Assembly: GCF_023715205.1 (NCBI RefSeq) | Contig: NZ_JAMBNR010000002.1 | Coordinates: forward strand, 186,001 to 250,000 | Reading direction: 5' to 3' | DNA: 64,000 nucleotides | DNA from: Mesobacillus maritimus | GTDB lineage: Bacteria; Bacillota; Bacilli; Bacillales; Cytobacillaceae | Shown here: positions 60,769 through 64,000 of the stretch, in pieces | How positions within the stretch are numbered: the stretch's first letter is position 1 | Layout of the letters: every line of letters starts with the position of its first letter | The notes under the pieces: generated by a model | What the model was told of the DNA's origin: nothing | What the model saw: the letters and a program-made list of their open reading frames with translations, nothing else | Database searches by the model: none | Position numbers and translations under genes: made by a program

Positions 60769-61430
60769 ACGAATTAGGGCTTTTCCTAGTTGTAGGAATA
60801 ACTTTTTCTACATAAGGGGAGGTCCTTTTTTGCGGAATAAAAAAGGGATGTCGGAGCTAAACCTTTTCCATTCTTCCTTCATTCTTTATTGAATTTAAGA
60901 TGGTCCTCTTCTTAAGTGAATCCACTCTAACTAAAATGATCATGTGAGAAGGGAGTAAAGAGGAAATGCTTAATTGGTTATGAAAGATCACAAACACAGA
61001 AATTACCGATAATTTTATTATGTAAACTTAATTGAACATTAAGAATGAAAAACAAGTGCCTTGTAGCACTTGTCAAAAAAGGTAATGGAGGTACTACCTC
61101 TACATTGTATGTAAGGAAGGTTAAATCTGCATATCAAAAATCTCCTAAAGGGGAACAAACTTTACATAAAAATAAAAAACCGTTTTACCTATAGAAATAT
61201 AAAAATATGGAGCAATACGAAACCACCTAAAAAGGTGGCCCGGAAATTGGACTAATTTTCCTTAATAAAATATTCATGTGGTTCAACGAATGTTCCTTGT
61301 CAAACGTGAAATTCGTGACTTTGTCTACATTGCCTAAAAGTTGATCGATTCTATACATTGCAGCAAGGGGATGTCTAGTAGCAAACATTTGTTTTTATGC
61401 TGTTGAATGATTGGTAAGGTGATAGGAATC
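60769..61430. other. Gap without a recognisable gene
   Basis: Two small hairpins: ACAAGTGC (61052-61059) / GCACTTGT (61066-61073), and CCACCT (61223-61228) / AGGTGG (61233-61238). No ORF with a ribosome site, no known RNA motif. Confidence 0.5.
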
Positions 61431-61598
61431 CTATTTTTCTTTATCCTTTATATATTCATCTCCCATTTTTAGGTTGACCTTCCCTTTTTCTTCCCCGTGA
61501 GTATTCACCTTATTTTCAGGCTCATGATTTCGAGTAGAACACCCTACAAGGATAAAAAGAATAATAACTACATTAAAGATGATTCTTAATTTACTCAT
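61431..61598 (-). CDS. Small lipoprotein
   Basis: A 55-aa peptide: signal MSKLRIIFNVVIILFILVGC ending in the lipobox LVGC, then a short charged tail rich in Glu, Lys and Asn. After lipid modification about 35 residues would remain outside the membrane. GGAGGG is 9 nt upstream of ATG 61598; the frame from 61673 has no such site. No family recognised. Confidence 0.6.
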   Translation of the reverse strand: MSKLRIIFNVVIILFILVGCSTRNHEPENKVNTHGEEKGKVNLKMGDEYIKDKEK

Positions 61599-61913
61599 CA
61601 ATAAATGCCCTCCAATACAAAACCAAATAAATGTAAACGATTGGTTTTTATATTGCCCAATCGAAGAACACATATCCTATAAGTTATTTGCTAGGTTTGG
61701 CGAAACATGTTTTCGATAGGGATGTAGCATAAATAACCATACCTAAAGATTGAATGATAAAAGGAAGAGCATAAAGCAAATAGAATCAATTGGGAAAACT
61801 GACAGAAAGCCATGTTCCTCCTAAGGTTTCAGTTGTCACCATGCTTTATGTAAGAAATAAGAAACAACTTCATAAAATGGAACAACTCCCCCCATAAGCC
61901 ACAGTACACAATT
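61599..61913. other. Gap without a recognisable gene
   Basis: AT-rich spacer between two leftward genes; I see no ORF, promoter or terminator strong enough to list. Confidence 0.4.
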
Positions 61914-62420
61914 TTACTTAAAGTTCTTATTCTCCAAAACCACCACTTTTTTATTCGTTGATTTTCCAATTCGTTTCGTATACTCCACCACTTGTACAAT
62001 ATCATTGCAACATTGTTTTGCTCCTAAAACTAATAATGGCACGCCAATAAAATCAATTCCAAGACCTCTTGAAAAGAACCCGCCAAATGTCATGGCTAGT
62101 GGGACAGTTGGCGAGGTATTTGAGAAAATGATTTTTTCATGCTGGTGAAAGGCATCTTCCAACAATAAACAAAGATTTTCTAAAGCGGGAATAACTAGTT
62201 TATTCCTCTTTCTGCCAATTGTATAAACCGAATTTCCATCCTCATCGATTCCATGAAAAAAAATCTTACCAAAATCATCTTTGGTTAATTGGTTAAAATA
62301 ATCTACATTTAAGATTTCTTCTTTCGTTAACTTTCGATCCGTTGGCAATTTCTTTAAATGATAAGCTGCAGCTAGTGCAGTGCTATGAGTTCCAGCATAA
62401 TCATCGTATACGTAAATCAC
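61914..62420 (-). CDS. DUF3189 family protein
   Basis: A 168-aa soluble protein. DUF3189 traits: the opening IYVYDDYAGTHSTALAAAYHLKKLP, the segment DFGKIFFHGIDEDGNSVYTIGRK (as adjoining motifs), and FSRGLGIDFIGVPLLVLG near the end. The family occurs in Bacillus and Clostridia and has no known function; the YAGTHS start resembles a nucleotide-binding loop but lacks a canonical Walker Lys. Start ATG at 62420 follows AAGAGGATG. Monocistronic as far as can be seen. Confidence 0.75.
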   Translation of the reverse strand: MIYVYDDYAGTHSTALAAAYHLKKLPTDRKLTKEEILNVDYFNQLTKDDFGKIFFHGIDEDGNSVYTIGRKRNKLVIPALENLCLLLEDAFHQHEKIIFSNTSPTVPLAMTFGGFFSRGLGIDFIGVPLLVLGAKQCCNDIVQVVEYTKRIGKSTNKKVVVLENKNFK

Positions 62421-62542
62421 AGAATCATCCTCTTAAGACTGTAAGTTATAAATAGTATCACCGGAATGAATACTATTCATTAGTGGGAAAAGGCTGTATG
62501 TATGCTTTTTCCTAAATCATTGAACTTAAAGGTGGCATTCTG

Positions 62543-62815
62543 ATGCAATTTCCAACGATTCATACAAATTTCTGGGATGCGATTATTGCAGTACCAGTAG
62601 TCTTGGTCATAACCCAACTAATCAAGTTAATTTTTAAGGTCCCAAGTAAGTGGGTGCCAACGATTGCATTAGTCATTGGAGTATGTATTTCTGTCTTTTT
62701 TGCACACCGCCATCACCTCATTGCTGGTTTATTCATGGGATGGTTTTACGGATATGCTGCGATTGGCTCGTACGCTTCATTAAAAACAACACTAATAGAA
62801 TTCAGGAAAAGGTAA
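62543..62815 (+). CDS. Small membrane protein, three helices
   Basis: A 90-aa hydrophobic protein with predicted helices at about 12-30, 38-55 and 60-82 and a basic end (EFRKR). Size and topology resemble holins or other small membrane proteins, but no motif allows a call. AAAGGTGG lies before the ATG. A second frame over the same DNA (62650-62922) is a shadow. Confidence 0.5.
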   Translation: MQFPTIHTNFWDAIIAVPVVLVITQLIKLIFKVPSKWVPTIALVIGVCISVFFAHRHHLIAGLFMGWFYGYAAIGSYASLKTTLIEFRKR

Positions 62816-63021
62816 AAATACAGTGGATTTTATCCGTTTTAAAGGGTAGATCAATTAGGAAAAATAGTTGTTTATTCTTATTCTTGGTTCATGTTAATGA
62901 AGGATTAATATCCCTGTACTAGTGTCCCGTGTTACGTTTATAGGTTTATTAACCAGAACAAGCTTTGCTACATATATTAGAGCAACTCTTACCAAGATCG
63001 GAAACACGGGAGTGAATGTAC

Positions 63022-63408
63022 ATGGAGCTAGTAGAGTATGGAAAGGAACTAAAGTCTATAGGCAAAGAAATTAGTGAGATAAGTGGGGAAACGACAGAAA
63101 TTCCACTATCAGAAAATTTATCTGAAAATATTGCCATCTGTAAGAAGACCGTACAGAAACTAAAAGGGATTGAACCTCCTCCATTTGTAAGGGTAGAACA
63201 TAAAAAATTGATAAAAATATTTGATCGACTAATCACGGCCTATTCTCTTCAGCTAGAGAGTTCCAAGAATGAGAGACACAATCAATCTAGCGATTTGTAT
63301 GTAAAGGGGAAAAAGATGGTGGAGGAAGAAACACAGAAAATATGGCCAATTTTTATTGCGATCCTTACAAATAGTAGCCATTTCATGTTTCATCAGAATC
63401 AAAAATGA
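63022..63408 (+). CDS. Hypothetical soluble protein
   Basis: A 128-aa helical, charged protein (MELVEYGKELKSIGKEISEI, then TVQKLKGIEPPPFVRVEHKKLIKIFDRLI). The helix-GIEPPP-helix arrangement suggests a small four-helix bundle. GGGAG is 9 nt from ATG 63022 and 3 nt from ATG 63016, so the second is chosen. It lies 19 nt before the next gene with a similar ribosome site, probably one operon. Not recognised further. Confidence 0.5.
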   Translation: MELVEYGKELKSIGKEISEISGETTEIPLSENLSENIAICKKTVQKLKGIEPPPFVRVEHKKLIKIFDRLITAYSLQLESSKNERHNQSSDLYVKGKKMVEEETQKIWPIFIAILTNSSHFMFHQNQK

Positions 63409-63426
63409 CCGTTGGAGTGAACGTAT

Positions 63427-63825
63427 ATGGACGGAGTAAGGAGTGAAAAGGGAGAAGACAAGGAAAAGAAAGAATTAATACTGTCTCTTGAAAAGGGGAT
63501 TGCAATTTGTCAATGGATTCAAGCAGGTGCTGTGTTCACAGAAGCCGTTTTATTAACTCGGTTATATTTCTTAAATGGAGAATCGAGTGCGGAGCAAAAA
63601 ATCCTAGCAGGTATATGGACGCAAACAATTGGACAACTAATGGAGGCCCATGGTGTAACGAAACAGATTATGAACCTAAATGATATCTCTCTATTAAAAG
63701 CACAAAAATTAACTGTAGCCGGAGATATTTTGCAATCTCTAGGATCTGGACTGCAAGCAATTGGAGGCGAGGAGGCATTGATTTCTGAGGGGATTGGAAA
63801 AATGTTTGAAACAATCATTCTTTAA
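63427..63825 (+). CDS. Hypothetical protein, possibly DUF6944-type
   Basis: A 132-aa protein with alternating amphipathic helices rich in Ala, Gly and Ile: GIAICQWIQAGAVFTEAVLLT, then AGDILQSLGSGLQAIGGEEAL. The repeating G.xLQ(A)IG pattern resembles Bacillus DUF6944-like repetitive proteins, which I recall only loosely. GGAG precedes the ATG. It follows the 128-aa gene by 18 nt and is closed by a terminator. Confidence 0.5.
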   Translation: MDGVRSEKGEDKEKKELILSLEKGIAICQWIQAGAVFTEAVLLTRLYFLNGESSAEQKILAGIWTQTIGQLMEAHGVTKQIMNLNDISLLKAQKLTVAGDILQSLGSGLQAIGGEEALISEGIGKMFETIIL

Positions 63826-63832
63826 TGATGCG

Positions 63833-63870
63833 AGTCCCTATTTCTTAAGAGTTATGAAATAGGGCTTTTT
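63833..63870 (+). terminator. Terminator of the two-gene unit
   Basis: AGTCCCTATTTC (63833-63844) with GAAATAGGGCT (63856-63866), one wobble, T-run. Confidence 0.8.
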
Positions 63871-63962
63871 CATTCATCTTCTTGTAACCGTCCTAAAAAT
63901 GGAATGAAAAAACAACTCAAATGGGAAGATAACGGTAAAGGTCGCTTTCAAAGGAGAATACT

Positions 63963-64000
63963 ATGAATGATTTTTTGATTCCAATCCTAAGGACAAGTGT
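63963..64000 (+). CDS. Start of a gene cut by the window end
   Basis: ATG 63963 after AAAGGAG (63950s), first residues MNDFLIPILRTS. The opening resembles DUF421/YetF-type membrane proteins, but twelve residues are too few for a firm call. Confidence 0.4.
   Translation, partial: MNDFLIPILRTS

Overview
The window reads as chromosomal DNA of an endospore-forming, low-GC Gram-positive bacterium of the Bacillaceae (Bacillus/Neobacillus-like). The basis is the strong AGGAGG-type ribosome binding sites, a complete sigY-yxlCDEFG operon, a sporulenol synthase (SqhC) gene, a Fur-controlled YcgT-like flavoprotein, Bacillus-type families (DUF3231, DUF2935, DUF2515, DUF3189, DUF4825), and sites resembling sigma-A, sigma-B, ECF and sigma-54 promoters. 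No rRNA, tRNA, CRISPR array, intact transposase or prophage was seen. The genus call is inference.

Layout. 1-5 kb: end of a class-I glutamine amidotransferase-like hydrolase, an FMN reductase, a Cas4-like nuclease/DinG-type helicase fusion, a type I toxin-antitoxin module and a VOC protein. 5.4-8.4 kb: the sigY operon. 8.6-14.2 kb: AlkD-like repair protein, then a NEW3-protein/ABC exporter operon divergent from an ECF sigma/anti-sigma pair. 14.5-21.7 kb: an aromatic-degradation block (GntR regulator, FAH-family hydrolase, MhpA-like hydroxylase, extradiol dioxygenase, ABM protein, acetoacetate-CoA ligase). 22-33 kb: RsbR paralogue behind a sigma-B-like promoter, a frameshifted AraC regulator beside a GH120 beta-xylosidase, a truncated MerR regulator beside an alcohol dehydrogenase that keeps its MerR-type promoter, a DUF3231 protein, a D,D-carboxypeptidase and membrane proteins. 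33.5-36.7 kb: a tripartite tricarboxylate transporter (TctB-TctA-TctC).

37.7-43.6 kb holds the most distinctive locus: a thiazole/oxazole-modified microcin (TOMM) cluster of the heterocycloanthracin/sonorensin type. It has a 95-residue precursor with 12 core cysteines in two different spacing patterns, a hairpin attenuator, an E1/ThiF-like maturation protein, a fused leader-binding/YcaO cyclodehydratase and a SagB-type dehydrogenase. No transporter, protease or immunity gene is recognisable next to it. 43.8-48.4 kb: L,D-transpeptidase, HXXEE protein, sporulenol synthase, DUF2515 protein. 49-54.3 kb: a sigma-54 activator followed by a consensus -24/-12 promoter driving SDR dehydrogenase, acyl-CoA ligase and MFS transporter genes. 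54.7-64 kb: DUF2935 protein, thermonuclease-like protein, Fur-regulated ferredoxin-NADP reductase, a second type I toxin module in opposite orientation, a FUSC transporter gene split by an in-frame TGA, and small genes.

Three themes cross the window. Two intact type I toxin/antisense modules share a LexA-like box, promoter spacing and antisense promoter, and two decayed copies lie elsewhere. A dispersed GGGACA/TGTCCC palindromic repeat sits at gene ends and in places supplies the last codons of ORFs. Several genes are recently broken (AraC, MerR, FUSC) while their regulatory sites or partners remain.
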